Source: Cololabis saira (lineage: Eukaryota > Chordata > Actinopteri > Beloniformes > Belonidae). From it: a DNA stretch of 64,000 nucleotides. The stretch spans positions 34,176,379 to 34,240,378 of the forward strand of contig NC_084596.1 in NCBI RefSeq assembly GCF_033807715.1, in the 5' to 3' direction. Shown here in pieces: positions 29,098 to 41,383 of the stretch (its first letter is position 1; the number at the start of each line of letters is the position of its first letter). Position numbers and translations under genes: made by a program. The notes under the pieces were generated by a model. The model saw only the letters and a program-made list of their open reading frames with translations. It had not been told where the DNA came from and made no database searches.

Positions 29098-30290
29098 AAA
29101 TCCGGATTTATAAAACCGTGTGCACGCACACTTGGACGCAATGTTCGCTTTATAAATCACAGTCCAGCTGGAAGGTTGCGCAGGTAATTCGCCTCATACC
29201 CTGCCCTCTACACGCCCACTTCATACCATAAATGGTCAATGCAAACTACTTCATGACTGTATTTAAATATGAATGAGCCTGCTCAGCATGCGCAGCGGCT
29301 TCCTGCAGCCTGTTGCTGCTGCGCGTCAGGATGAATGAGACGTGTCGAGCCACCGTGCCACTAAATGTCACGGAGACTGAGATCGAGATGTTGTGGATGA
29401 GGTGGAGGAAAGGAAAACCACATTATTTGGTGGTCACAGTAAAAGTATAAATAGTATATAAATAGTATAAAATAAAGCGAGTGAGTGGCACATCATTGCT
29501 GCACTAAACGCCGTGAGTGCCACGGACAGATGATGCAGAAAAAAAAAAGAAGTGGTGTGATTTGAAGGTGGAAGCCAAGAGGTACGGAGCCCCTAAAGGG
29601 ACACGGATTTTTTTTATCTATATAATGAGTTTTACGTGCACGCGTGAAACCTTTAAGGCTGATTTATGGTTCCGCGTTACACCAACGCGGAGCCTACGGC
29701 GTAGGTGCGCGTCGTCGCGTACCCTACGGCGTAGGCTCTGCGTCGTTTTAACGCAGAACCATAATTTAGGCTTACACGCGCGCGTGAAACCCTTACGCGC
29801 GCGTAAAACTCATTAAATATTTAAAAAAAATCTGATTCCCTTTAGGGGCTCCGTAGAGTGACCTGGCACTCATTTGTTCTGTCCTCAGTCACTCTACGGT
29901 TGTCACGGTGGGTGACGAGGAGGTTCACGGCCCGGCGTGTCCTGCACCGCGGCTGCAGCAGCAGCAGCAGCAGCACCATGCGTCCTGACTGACGCTGTGC
30001 TTCAAACACAGAGGGACACGATCAGCGCTATTATATTATAAGTCTGATATGTGATGACATTAACAGTATGACATGAATCTGGCTTCATTTCACCACCTCA
30101 CCGCCTGCGTCGCCAGTTCCCCATATCTTAAGACTGTTCCTGCGCGAGGGTCAGGGTTGGCGTAGGGATACACATTTTTCGGTTAGTTTTTTCTTTTTAA
30201 ATCCCAACCTTTGCATAGAAGGTGGCTTGTGCATCTTTCAAGCCCTGTTTTGTGCGCAAGCGAGCTTTATAAATGAGGACCCTGGTTTCC
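29098..30290 (+). mobile_element. PIF-Harbinger-like element with Myb/SANT-like remnant
   Basis: The left end GATTTATAAAACCGTGTGCA and the right end GAGCTTTATAAATGAGGACC are rough inverses. From ATG at 29331 the + strand reads MNETCRATVPLNVTETEIEM then LWMRWRKGKPHY. After a break it reads WHIIAALNAVSATDR and, further on, KKKKWCDLKVEAKRYGAPKG. This is the layout of the Myb-like protein of Harbinger elements. A short MITE (29658-29775) is nested inside. Boundaries are approximate. Confidence 0.6.
29658..29775. mobile_element. Short palindromic MITE 'TATGGTTCCGCG', copy 1
   Basis: Ends GGCTGATTTATGGTTCCGCG and the near-inverse AACGCAGAACCATAATTTAG; the core is full of CCTACGGCGTAGG palindromes. 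Related copies are at 31189-31323 and 35824-35936, and a partial end is near 16610. Confidence 0.75.
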
Positions 30291-30880
30291 ACACACTCAT
30301 TCCACGTCTCACTAATAGTACCCCATTTCACTCACCAAATAAACTCACTAAACCCAATCTGATGTGATATTTCAAAATAAAGTGCAATAAAATAATGAAA
30401 AATGCAGTATATTTCAACTACTTTGAACAGGTTACAGGTTTCCATAAACTCATTCCACTTCTCAATGATAGGATAAAATTCATGTATGATTTACTTTCCT
30501 CATATATCATATATTGTAGTCAAGTCATTTTTTAGCAAATCATTATTTATAATGTGTTTTTTGTTCATTCACATTCAAATAATTTCGGATAACCCCTCTT
30601 ATTTTGAAAACACTGTAGCATAGCGATTACCGTAATTTCAACAGCAAAGCCGCACAGACATTTCAAATAGATCGTTTTGAAAAACGCGTGCTGGCGGACG
30701 GCGGTGCGATTCAACCTCGCAATTACCTGACAGCACTTGAACGCAGCACATGCCCGCACCGCGGCATACGCCCAAGTGCGTGTTTGTCCGTCTGACAGCT
30801 GAGACACAAGGAGCCAGCAGGACCAGCAGGACATTTACACCGAGCCAGCAGGGCAACACATTTACACCTCTCTGGCTAAC

Positions 30881-33800
30881 ATGAAGGACAGGAGCTGGTC
30901 CCGGATCTTCGTGATCGTGCTGTGTGCTCTGGTGTTTATCACCGTGCTGGTGGTGAACGCGCTGGCCGGAGCGGGCAAAGGTGAGCCCTCAGATCTGGGT
31001 TTATGTCTTGTTTTTTATGTTTGCATGAAATATCTCCTATATTGTACTCTTTATTTTTTTTTTGCCCCAGAGAAATCAAACATTACACTTGAAGACGGCC
31101 GGATGTGTTTTCTAGCAGAACATTGTCTGCGGTTACGCAACGCTGTTTGCAGCTGCGTGTTGTTGTTGTCTCGGGAAGTTAAGCTTGAATTATGGTCCCG
31201 CGTTAAATCGACGGCGTACCCTACGACGTATGGAATGCGGCGACGCGCTCCGTACCGTGCGCGTCACCGCGTACCTTACGCCGTGGGTTCTGCGTTGGTG
31301 TAACGCGGAACCATAAATCAGCCTTTATTTCTGACGAGACGATCAAGTTCCGCTGATAAATTAGTTTCCTTGTTTTTAAGGGAAATGATTTTCACTTTGG
31401 CAGTAAGCAAATCTGTGCAAAAGGTTAAGACCTCTGTTTTCCTGAGATGATTACTTTTGTTGTTTAATGGTAAAAGTGAATCAATCAATAAAACAGTTGG
31501 AAAGATTATAACTTTATTAGGCCTAGGATACTTTTTTTTTTTAAATGGCAAAATTATTACAGTGGACGGAATTTGATTAACGTCGATCGAGGGTTTTTTT
31601 TGTTTGTTTAATTATTTTGTTTTTGCTAAAGGAAGCGAGTAAACAATGTTTTTGGTGTCCCTGAATCTCGAGGAAACAATGAAGATCATATATGTGTCAT
31701 ACAGAGAACCCCCCTCCCGGATCAAGTTACACCTGAAACAAATTACATAATTTCATGTCAGACCGAGATGTATTTTTATCATCATTAGGTCTAATTAAAC
31801 AAAAACAGCACAGGTGTGTTACTAGGTAATTTTCACCTGAGCTGATCTATAACTGGGGAGGTAAAAACATGCACCCAGATGTACATTTTAACAACATTGT
31901 CTGAATGTAAAGTCGTAGTTTTAGGTGTGTTTTATTTAGATGATCATATTTCTTATAGGCCACATTCAGTAAAGACGCTTCAGAGGGGAAAACCTATGGA
32001 GGATTTTTTGTGCCAAAATTAAATAAATAAATACATCATTAATTAATTAAAATGGGAATGAAATATATCATTCATTAATTAAATGTGTCATTAATTAATT
32101 AAAATTAGAATGAAATATGTCATTAATTAATTAAAATCCAATTCATTTTAAGTAAAAATATATAGGCTATTTATTATTTCAGCATTTAATTAATTAATGA
32201 AACACTTAATTAATGATTTCGTGTTACGTGTGAATCATGAAATGTAAAACTGCATTTAATTAATTAATGACACATTTAATTAATGATTTCGTGTTGCTGA
32301 ATCATGAAATGTAAATGTAAAACTGTCAGTTTCACTCGTCAAACTCAGTGGGCGGGGCTAACGCAAATCCAGCAAAGGAAGCAGAGGAACTTCCTCTGCT
32401 TTACACGCTACATGCTCGGGGTCAGCAGGTCCTGCTTACACATACTCTGCAAGGTCGAAGATATCGCTCACCAAGTCTCTACAAAGTTCACGAAAATCCT
32501 CCGAACTCACAGCTGCCATGTTTAGAAAATCCAAAGCAGTGGATTCCACTAGATTTGCGTTAGCTCCGCCCACTGAGTTTGACGAGTGAAACTGACAGTT
32601 TTACATTTACATTTCATGATTCAGCAACACGAAATCATTAATTAAATGTGTCATTAATTAATTAAATGCAGTTTTACATTTCATGATTCACACGTAACAC
32701 GAAATCATTAATTAAATGTGTCATTAATTAATTAAATGCTGAAACAATAAATATATATTTTTACTTAAAATGAATTGTATTTTATTTAATTAATGACATA
32801 TTTCATTCTAATTTTAATTAATTAATGACACATTTAATTAATTAATTATATATTTCATTCCCATTTTAATTAATTAATGATGTATTTATTTACTTAATTT
32901 TGGCACAAAAAATCCTCCATAAAAACCTACCTCCAGCCATTTTTACTTTTACTGAGAAAGCTTTAGTTACGGCCCTTTTTGGGAATAAAGAGATGCGGCA
33001 CTAACATAATATAAGGTTATAAGTGTGCATGCAGTCATCATCTAAACGAAGAAAGTAGGAACAAGAACACATGAAACACCATTGTCTGGAAGAGTGTATA
33101 AATGTAACTTTGTTGGGTAAACGTCCACATCTGAAACGTGATTTCTCAACACGTGTATGAGACGTTCAAAGACCCTGCGACTCGTCCGAGATGTTCTGTG
33201 TTGAAAACACACTGATTAATATCAGTTTCAAAGGGGTACCGTGGATGCATAGTCGATGATAGTTGTGGACATTTGTAGTTTATACAATCCCAATATCTTT
33301 CCCTTTGATAAACTCGAGAGAGAAGTGAGGATTTCCGATAGATCTAGAAAATGCGCGCTCCCGCGAAGGGGATGCGTTTCTCGGCATAACTGATCCCAGA
33401 TGGAAACTTCTCCTTCCTCAACGTCACGGCCTGTTGTAGTTACAAGCACAGAGAGCAGTAAACATAAAAAGCTTGAGTTTAGCTGATTGACTTTGGCTTT
33501 TTAAATTATTTAATATTTTGTGCCATTTTGTTGTCAAAATGTTATTGAAACCAGCAACAACTTTTCCTGTGCTGAGATTATGATTTATTCTCCCATGATA
33601 TGAGGATGTTTGAACTATGAGAAGGATATTTATTTTGCCTCTCTGTGCTGGATGTAGCGGTCAGAGGTCTCGCCTGATTTTCTTCCCTCCTTTAAAACAG
33701 AAAGTTTTGTAAAAATTGAGACGTGGCTTATTCCTAAGGAGGTTAAAAGGTCATTCCAGTGCATTTTAGAGCATCAAGGACACTTTAAACCAGGTCCAGT

Positions 33801-36800
33801 TCAAAAACCATGAAACTTAGACTTCTCAAACCTGGATTAGGCTGGATCTTTTAGAGAGTTTGTTGTTTGTGAAACCTTTATTTTGTTAGTGGAAATGGAA
33901 AGAAAAAAGGCGATTTCCCTTCTTTATTATGTAACAGTGATACCACTAAAGACGCCTCAAATAAAAAACCTTAATGTTTAGACTGCTGAGAGGTTAATTC
34001 AGTAATATTTCACTTATCCCAAAGGGGATTTAGATGCTGTAGTAACTTTTATTATTTATGGTCTGGCGGGGCAGCAAGGATCTTGTGTATTAGATCTGAA
34101 GAGCCTCTGACTGAGGACACTGTTGTTGACTACCGTCTTGTAAAGTGGTTGCTAAGGGTGGTCTGTTTTATTTTTCATGTTATGAAGCAATCTTTCCATG
34201 CACAGTCGGCTCTAGAGGCTCCAAACAGATCCAGTCTACTTTATCAGTTTGTTCAGTTTCTCTAAGTCTCTGGCTCTGATGCTGTTCTCCCAGCAGATGT
34301 GTGCAGATGTGACTGAACTCCCAGCATCAGATTTATAGAAGATCACTGCAGAAGCATCACTAACTACATGGACATTCTCACAAACTGGTCTGTTTGTCAG
34401 GTAGTCAGTAATCCAGGTGATTATGGAGGCATCCACCTGTGTCTTGTGGAGTTTCTAATGTAGTAATGCAGGCTGGAGGTGGAAGATGAGACAACTGAGA
34501 TGTGACAGGGCAACTGTGGGTCAAGGGAGGATGGGGGGTCTGTTTGGCTGGAGGCAGGAGAGGAGGATGCTGGGATTGTTTCTAAACCGAACCTGCTGAA
34601 GAACGTGTTAAGTTTATTGGCTCTTCATCCATGACCACACATTTCTGCTGGAGCTTGTTGTCTCTGATCTGGATTTTCACTTGTTTTTGTACTGACATCA
34701 ATAATTCTCTGTCTCCCTCCCTGAAGGCTCTTTATTTCTTGTCGAGGAGATCTTTCTGGTCTCTGGTGATCCAGGGTTTTTTATAGTGGAAGCTCCTCAC
34801 TGTCCTGGTGGGGATGATGTTGTCCTCACTTCATCTCACATTCTTTTCCTAATTTAAGTCTAATATTAAGCTCCAGATTTTGTTTTTATAGACATGTAAT
34901 GTAAAATATGACACTTCCTCCAATAACGGTGAAACATAATGCTGATTTGAGACTCAGACGGATGGTGAACCCATCTGATCAGATTTTCTGTGTGGTTCGT
35001 TTGGATTCCTCGACTGCAGAGAAAGTTGGTCTAAAATGTCACGATATGTTGTAGCATTGAGGTCAGTAATGTTCTTCCGAGTGTTCAGGGTCAGGTTTGT
35101 GGCAAACCCGACCTGAACACCATCCAGCTCCTCTCGGCTGAACTAAAACGACGGTGGCATCCCAGCAGCGTCTGAGGTCACAAGTGGACGTCACTGACCA
35201 CTAGTGTTTGTTTCCAGGTCCTTTCCATTCCAGTACCGGCAACATCTCGGGCAGGTATGAGACGGACATCACCCCCGCCGGCTGGACCTTCTCCATCTGG
35301 GGAGTCATCTACACCTGGCTGAGCCTGATCGTGATTTACATAACTTCATATGTCTGTAGAGGGTGAGCAGGCGTAACAGCCGTCCTCCGTTCACCGTGCC
35401 GCATCAGCGGGATGGAACTGACACTTCTCTTCCTGTGAACAGATCCTGGGCCCAGTATCTCCTGCCCTTCGCCTTTTACTTCTGCTGGCTGTCCAGCATG
35501 CTGCTGAACATGACGTGGCTGCTGCTGTGGGACTGGGAGTACGTCCGTTTCTTCTAAAAAGAGTTTGAACATGTTCCTGGTGTTAAACAAACCACCGTAG
35601 GGCGGTTTTAGACGGAATCAAAAAAAAAAACATGGCGGACATTTCTTATTTTTTTTAGTGAATAAAATCAATATTTTGAGTTAGTTTCTGCATAAAAATG
35701 CATTTTGATTACATTTCTAGCGAGAAATATATATTTTACTTTCATAATATTCACTCAGTGAATGTACATAATCACTAGTTTGCCTGTTGTTGCGAAGTCT
35801 TTTTCAAATCTCGCCAGAATAAAGGCTAATATATGGTTCCACGTTACACCAACGCAGAGCCTGCGGCGACGTGCGCCGGACGCCGTACCCTATGCCGTAG
35901 GCTCTGCGTCGATTTAACGCTGAACCATAAATCAGCTCCCGAGCCGGCAGGAAGAAATTCCGAAATTTTTGGAGCAAATTTCTTAACAGGCGTAGCTACA
36001 ACTGTTAGATTTCATCTATTAAACCAACATTTATCTTCCTAAATGATTTATTTCAGCCAGCGGTAATTCTCAACAGAGCTGGTGGTTTTTCCCCGGGACG
36101 ACGGTGCAGGTTGACCCGGCCGTGAGCTGCTGCTGCGCCCCGGGGCCGGCGGCTCTTCTCATCGCCGAAAACATCAGATCAAATTTCTTAACAGGCGTTA
36201 TTTGGATAAACTGAGCCCAGGTTGGGGATCTTAATGGTTACTTTTACGCCTGAAAAAATATTAAAACTTAATAAAGTGGCATATTAACAGCGCTACAGCT
36301 GAAATTAAAACAGCTTTTGGCTCTCAGCTTCCTGATTTTAGGGGTGGTGCTGAAAGTAGGAGTAGGGAGAGTATTAGGACAGGGCCCTGGGAAGATTTCA
36401 AGTGCCCTAAAATCTGTCCCTTCTTTTTTAGGGCTAGTGGTAGTGAGGGAGGGCTAGTGGTAGAAAGTAGGGGGTGTATTGGGATTGGCCCTTAGCCTTG
36501 GCTCTGTACGGGGGTTCATATTCAGTCAGCTCCTAGTCAGGTGTCCAGGTTTAATACAAAGTTACCCAGAGATGATAAGTAGTCATGGTGCTTTGTCTTT
36601 GCTCTGTCCTGCAGGATGATGCTGGCAGCTCTGGCCGTGCTGGTGATGATCGTCATCGCCAACGTCAGCACCTTGTGTTTCTGCTGCTTTGCCACAGACT
36701 ACTATGGGATGTGGCTGAAGGCGTACCACAAGAAGGATCTGCGCTTCCTCCAGATCCTGGTAGGGAGTCGTGAGTGTGCTCTCACGTGTGCCGTGTCAGT

Positions 36801-38833
36801 GTTGGTCCGTTATTTATTCACGTGGTCATCATATCTAGGTCCAGAATGGTCTGGCCGTCTACACCACATGGACCTGCGTCGCCTCTCTGATCAACTTTGC
36901 ACTGGTTCTCAACCTGTGGGGGGTTGAGAAGACCACGGCAGCAACCGCCTCCCTCTGCATCTTGTTTGGAGAGCTGATCGCATGGTAAGCGCTCGTCGCA
37001 TCGGGGGAAATGACCAGCGTTGTGAGTTTCATCTTTCATCGTGCAGCTTGTTGATGCTGACTTGTGTCGGTGCAGGTTCATCCTGGAGAACTGGGCGCTG
37101 GACCGCTGGGTGCGTAACATCGTCACGGTCTACCCAGTGGTGATCGTAGCTCTGGTGGGAATACTCTACAAAAAGCTCAACATGGCTGACCTAACTCCAA
37201 ACTGCATTTTTATGAGTAAGTTTGATGTCCTATATTTTTTTTATTAAAGCCAAACTTTAAATCCAAACATGGACCTATTAAATTCCAGTCTCACGTAAAT
37301 CCAAGCAGAGTTTATTTTTGTTCCTGCCACTGTACGGCCCAAGGAGAGTTAGGGTGAAGGACACGGTGAAACAATAGAGCTGGCTCACATCCACATGCAG
37401 CAGGAGCTTCAGCTGTAAACTGCATAATTATATCATCACCTGTTAGCTAATATCATGCTACTATGTCCATGTACGCTACTGTTTTCAGGCCAGGAATTCT
37501 TATTTTGCCTCCCAAAAGATGGAAGTTAAGAGCAAAGAAAACACATTTTTGTAATGGTTTACATTCAACTGATCTTTTGCATCACAGACATTTATTTCTT
37601 TTTTTTTTTTTATTACCTTTTTGTTTTTATTGCTACCCTTGCTCTTATTTGACCGTTTTCTTCATTTTATGTGTTAAAACTTTTTACTTTGACATTATTC
37701 CAGTTTTATTTCTTTGTAAACCAGTTTAATCTGTACTTGTCAGTGCTTAGCATCTATCTGTCTTAATACCTATCCATCTTTGCATCTCTTCTTAGCATCA
37801 ATCTTTTTAGCATCTATCACTGAATGCTGGACTTTAGAGCTTCCTTAACTCCTAATTACAGCCGATCACCTATTTCTTTATTTATCTAGCATAAATCCAG
37901 ATACCCATCTTAAACCTCTGACTGTATTATTTAATTCATTATGTAAATTTGTGTTACGTTGTCCTTTCAGAACACATCATTGTTTTATGTTTGATTCATT
38001 GAACTGGTTGCAACCCAAATCTCGACGGCAATTTCACTGGCTTCAGTTCCTTTTTAAATGTGTTTATTTTCACTGTCCTCTATATTTAAAAGAAGTCATG
38101 ATTCTATATAACTCTCCATACTCACTCAGACATATCAATTTTCCTTTTTTCTTTGTTCCTAGAATTTTAAAAGATCATTTTATTTTAAAGCTCAATCAGA
38201 TTGGAATTTTTGCGTTCTATTACCTCTTTTCATTGTTTTAAGTTGTCATTATATTCTCATCTTAAAACAAATTGCCTATGTTTTTAATTTATTTATGGAT
38301 TTTTTTGTCCTTTTTTCTATTTATTTATTTTTCTTTTCTCTCTGTTCTGTTATATTTATCTCATTGTTTTGGTTATTCAATTGGTCTATTTTGTTACTAG
38401 ATTTATGTGGGTAGGGGTTGTGTGTGGGAGGGGGTGAGCAAGATGTCTGTACTGTAATGTGATATATTGTAATGTTGGGACCCCCTTGAAAATTAGATGT
38501 TACATCTCAAGGGGAATAAATTCTAAATATAAATGGAGTATTAATTACAGCAACAGCAACCCATGATGTCAGAACATAATTTTAATTTCTAGTAATAAAA
38601 GATCATGTGGGTGTTTTTTCTTAACAAATGTAAACCTGTAACTGTGATCACCTTAAACACTGTCCCCCTGTCTTGTCTTGTCCCCAGTTGTGCAGCTGGT
38701 GGTGGCCTGCATCCTGTGTATTTCACGATTTTGTACGGTGATCTGGAGCAACAGATGGCGACCCCTGCACTCTCCTGGCTCTGCCCGGCTGATGGTGTCG
38801 CCTCTGGATGGCAGCAAATTCAGGCTCCTTTGA
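30881..38833 (+). CDS. Multi-pass membrane protein, si:ch211-161h7.5-like family, complete, 7 exons
   Basis: Exons: 30881-30980 (ATG), 35218-35362, 35443-35538, 36615-36759, 36839-36984, 37076-37215 and 38688-38833 (TGA). Every junction is GT-AG and in phase, giving 918 nt and 305 aa. About eight hydrophobic segments are visible. The first is near residues 8-30 ([16 protein letters not shown]); then come [52 protein letters not shown], a segment around [53 protein letters not shown] and [15 protein letters not shown]. The [15 protein letters not shown] motif and topology recall a poorly studied animal family (si:ch211-161h7.5-related), distantly reminiscent of TspO-type proteins. That assignment is from memory and moderate; function is unknown. 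Intron 1 is 4.2 kb and transposon-filled. Confidence 0.85.
31189..31323. mobile_element. Short palindromic MITE 'TATGGTTCCGCG', copy 2
   Basis: Starts GCTTGAATTATGGTCCCGCG and ends with AACGCGGAACCATAAATCAG CC. It has the same CCTACG..CGTA core as copy 1 and lies about 210 bp inside intron 1 of the membrane-protein gene. Confidence 0.75.
31995..32921. mobile_element. Fold-back element with ~370-bp inverted arms
   Basis: The left arm (31995 to about 32365) and right arm (about 32552-32921) are near-perfect inverse complements around a spacer of roughly 185 bp. The ends are TATGGAGGATTTTTTGTGCC and its inverse. The flank AAAACC (31989-31994 and 32922-32927) is a short target-site duplication. 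Each arm contains several copies of TTAATTAATTAAATGTGTCA-like units in both orientations. No coding potential is seen. Confidence 0.8.
32928..34060. other. Intron 1 sequence of the membrane-protein gene, nothing recognised
   Basis: AT-rich sequence without exon-like frames or an element I can name. Confidence 0.4.
34080..34830 (-). mobile_element. Decayed LINE fragment (reverse transcriptase region)
   Basis: A - strand frame at 34436-34236 contains [12 protein letters not shown], a standard phrase of fish LINE reverse transcriptases. The stretch 34600-34800, in broken frames, reads like the linker between endonuclease and reverse transcriptase. It contains many stops. Confidence 0.55.
35824..35936. 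mobile_element. Short palindromic MITE 'TATGGTTCCGCG', copy 3
   Basis: Begins GGCTAATATATGGTTCCACG and ends AACGCTGAACCATAAATCAG. It is the same family as the copies at 29658 and 31189, here in intron 3 of the membrane-protein gene. Confidence 0.7.
37950..38540 (+). mobile_element. LINE 3' end remnant
   Basis: The + strand frame [20 protein letters not shown] followed by [20 protein letters not shown] resembles the C-terminal tail of LINE reverse transcriptases. It is followed by a 3' tail with GACCCCCTTGAAAATTAGAT and AAGGGGAATAAATTCTAAAT, a common fish LINE terminus. It sits in the last intron of the membrane-protein gene. Confidence 0.55.
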
Positions 38834-39177
38834 GGGGAATTCCTCTCCTCCCACTCCAGTCATTAAAACCTTAACCCAGGCCCTGTCTGCGGTGCATATT
38901 CACACCAGCTACAGCTACATTTAAAAATATATCCCAGCTTTCAACTAAGCCTCTGCCTTTTATAAAAGTACCTGTAAAACATTGGTAATAACTGCAGTTG
39001 TTTCCTTGGAAGAACAATAATGGACACGATTGTTACCGCTGCTGACATCTGAAGTTCTTTCTGCATCTGATTTAAACAGTTTTACACGTATGAAGAGTGT
39101 AATTCCTTTTGCAGTATTATATCTTTATTATAATCATTTAATAGTCTTATTTGCAGTTTTACATGTTGGATTTACCA

Positions 39178-39183
39178 AATAAA
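39178..39183 (+). terminator. Polyadenylation signal AATAAA for the membrane-protein gene
   Basis: Canonical AATAAA about 345 bp after the stop codon, the first on this strand downstream of it. Confidence 0.6.
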
Positions 39184-40457
39184 GCACTTTTTTCACGAAA
39201 TTCAGTACTGAAAAGTTTGATTACTGCGTTTCTCTTCTGCATTTCTGCTTCACCCCGTTTTGCATCGTCATTTAATTATAACGCAGCCCTACAGTTACGA
39301 TCCACATTCCTCTCACATTGGGACAAAAGTCCACAAATGTTGCCCCTCCTGTCCTCCTGTACCCTTCACATGGGTGCGTCTGGACAGGTCGAGGTCGCTT
39401 TGGGTCATTTTTCATTTTAAAAAGACTCGAGTCTAAACATTGCTCAGTATACATGTCTCGCTAAATAAGATCCAACTTTGACTGACTGAAGTCTGCCCTG
39501 GATGACATACGAAGGCTTTACCCTAAAAACATGGCCTCAGGTCAACTACAAAGTAATTACAAGTTTTTAATTTAATTTGTGAACTTGTTGAAGCAAGTCA
39601 ATTAAATTTTAAATCCAGGGAACCATTAAGTTTAGTTTCCGTTTCAAGGAGCTACGCTCAGAAGGAATGCTCTCGGTTTTTTCATGTTAATCTAAGATCT
39701 GGTTAATATCCCTCTGTTTCCTTCAGTAATTAGGTTAGGTCCTTGATACAGAAATAAAAAGTAATGTTAATGTTTGACCGAAGCCATGGCAACAGATGGT
39801 TATGATCATGAGACGAGATTATATTGATGTGGCTGCCCTTTGGGAGGATGACTAGGTGTTTAAATGAACCAAGAGTCAGTGTTGGTATCCTCACACCTAC
39901 ACAAATGTGACACTACCTGTTGATCAGGACCGATCACAACCTCAGCAGCCTTTGGACACTGATCCAGTCACTCAGCTGCCAAAGTGATGCGTCTCCAACC
40001 CAACCCTGTTGATTCCTGCAACTATGATGACAGAGACCAGCTGGAAAACGGACTTGGGTACACCTGAGATCCCTTCAGCCGTGTGGGTCCTGACAACCAG
40101 CTCGTTGACTTCCTGGGGTCTGGTACTAAACTATCATGACTTATCTGCACCAGACTGGAAACTAGTGGAGCTGAAACATGATCCATCAGCTGTCATCTCT
40201 ATAAACCCCGCCCCTGGAGTTATTCAAGGTGAGTTATGCTCAAAGAAAACACAAGCTTATAGATTGCTGCGTGGACGTACGGACAGGCGGCAGGTCCATT
40301 GAATGTGGTCGTTAGCAAATTGTCAGGTTTCCGAGCCGCTTCACCTTGCTCTCTGACAAAGCTGAACTGTTTTGCATTCAGATCCCTCAGTTAGCTCCAC
40401 GGAGAATAAAACAAATGTTTATAATAATTCTTCTCTAACAAAAGACCACTTTCTGGT
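39184..40457. other. Intergenic sequence between the two 3' ends
   Basis: Nothing gene-like is seen between the AATAAA at 39178 and the candidate rnf2 signal near 40458. Confidence 0.4.
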
Positions 40458-40463
40458 TTTATT
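40458..40463 (-). terminator. Candidate rnf2 polyadenylation signal
   Basis: TTTATT on + reads AATAAA on -, about 920 bp after the rnf2 stop codon. It would give a 3' UTR of ordinary length, but no transcript evidence is available. Confidence 0.35.
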
Positions 40464-41383
40464 TCAAAGATTACAGGGACATGGGGAAAATGAAACAAAC
40501 ATATGTATGATATAGATACACTTGGACCGCCTACTGCTCATCAAAGCAGCCACGCCGTCTGAACGCACCTCGAGACGTCCGACACGTCGAGGTCTTCAGC
40601 GTGGATCGGCCCAACTCACACCCCGAAACTCCCCATGAAAGTTGAAACATTCAGACCGCGGAGGATAGATCACCGGAGACCGATAGATCCCCGGAGACCC
40701 ATCTCTCCGACTCTCACTGCACTAATCATGTGGTGGAAGAACGACACATCCAGATGGGTGCATGGAAATCAACAATGCAAATCATGACTTTTATAAAACA
40801 CTGCATATCCTGTCTTAAAAGTCAAAATGTGTACCTTCATACAGTTCAGATGCATTATTACACATGGGCATGTACAGATGGAAAGCACAGAAACATACAA
40901 TATGTCTATGTTGGGGCACCGGGTGCTCACCGTAGCACTTCAATATCGTCTTTGTGTCACATTTTAACATTTATATCCCAAATTTTGGACAATGCTCATA
41001 TGTTCTTTAGAAAACAACAAAACAAATCAAACTGTCAACACAACATAAAGGATCCCTGGTGGAGAGCCAATCAACCAGAACATTTTCAACTGGAAAACAG
41101 TTAATTTAAACTAAAAATGAGGCCTGGAGAAAGTCGCCGTCACAGGCCCAGTCTGATCTGCTACTGTCTACTGAGACAAAGAGAGACACAGAGGACGATA
41201 TAAAGAATATAAAACAGTCCCCCCCCCCCCACCCCCGTTCTGAAGAAGTCCTTCTGTAGTTTCGCTCCAGCTCCTTGATCTCCGTCAGACACACATCTCC
41301 CTCCTCTTCTCTGTTTGCACAGGTGTCCATCTGTTTACGTCCAGCTGATGAGTATCTGTGAAGACGCATGTTCTTCTGTGTGT

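Larger units (their letters stand above)
28830..30470. repeat. Diverged direct repeats split by an insertion
   Basis: A unit with 'GTCACTCAC...TTTCAGCCCA...AAAATAAAGTGC' recurs near 28855, 29020 and 30320. The copies at 29000-29075 and 30290-30390 share CTAATAGTACCCCAT. The Harbinger-like element at about 29098-30290 lies between them. Confidence 0.45.
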
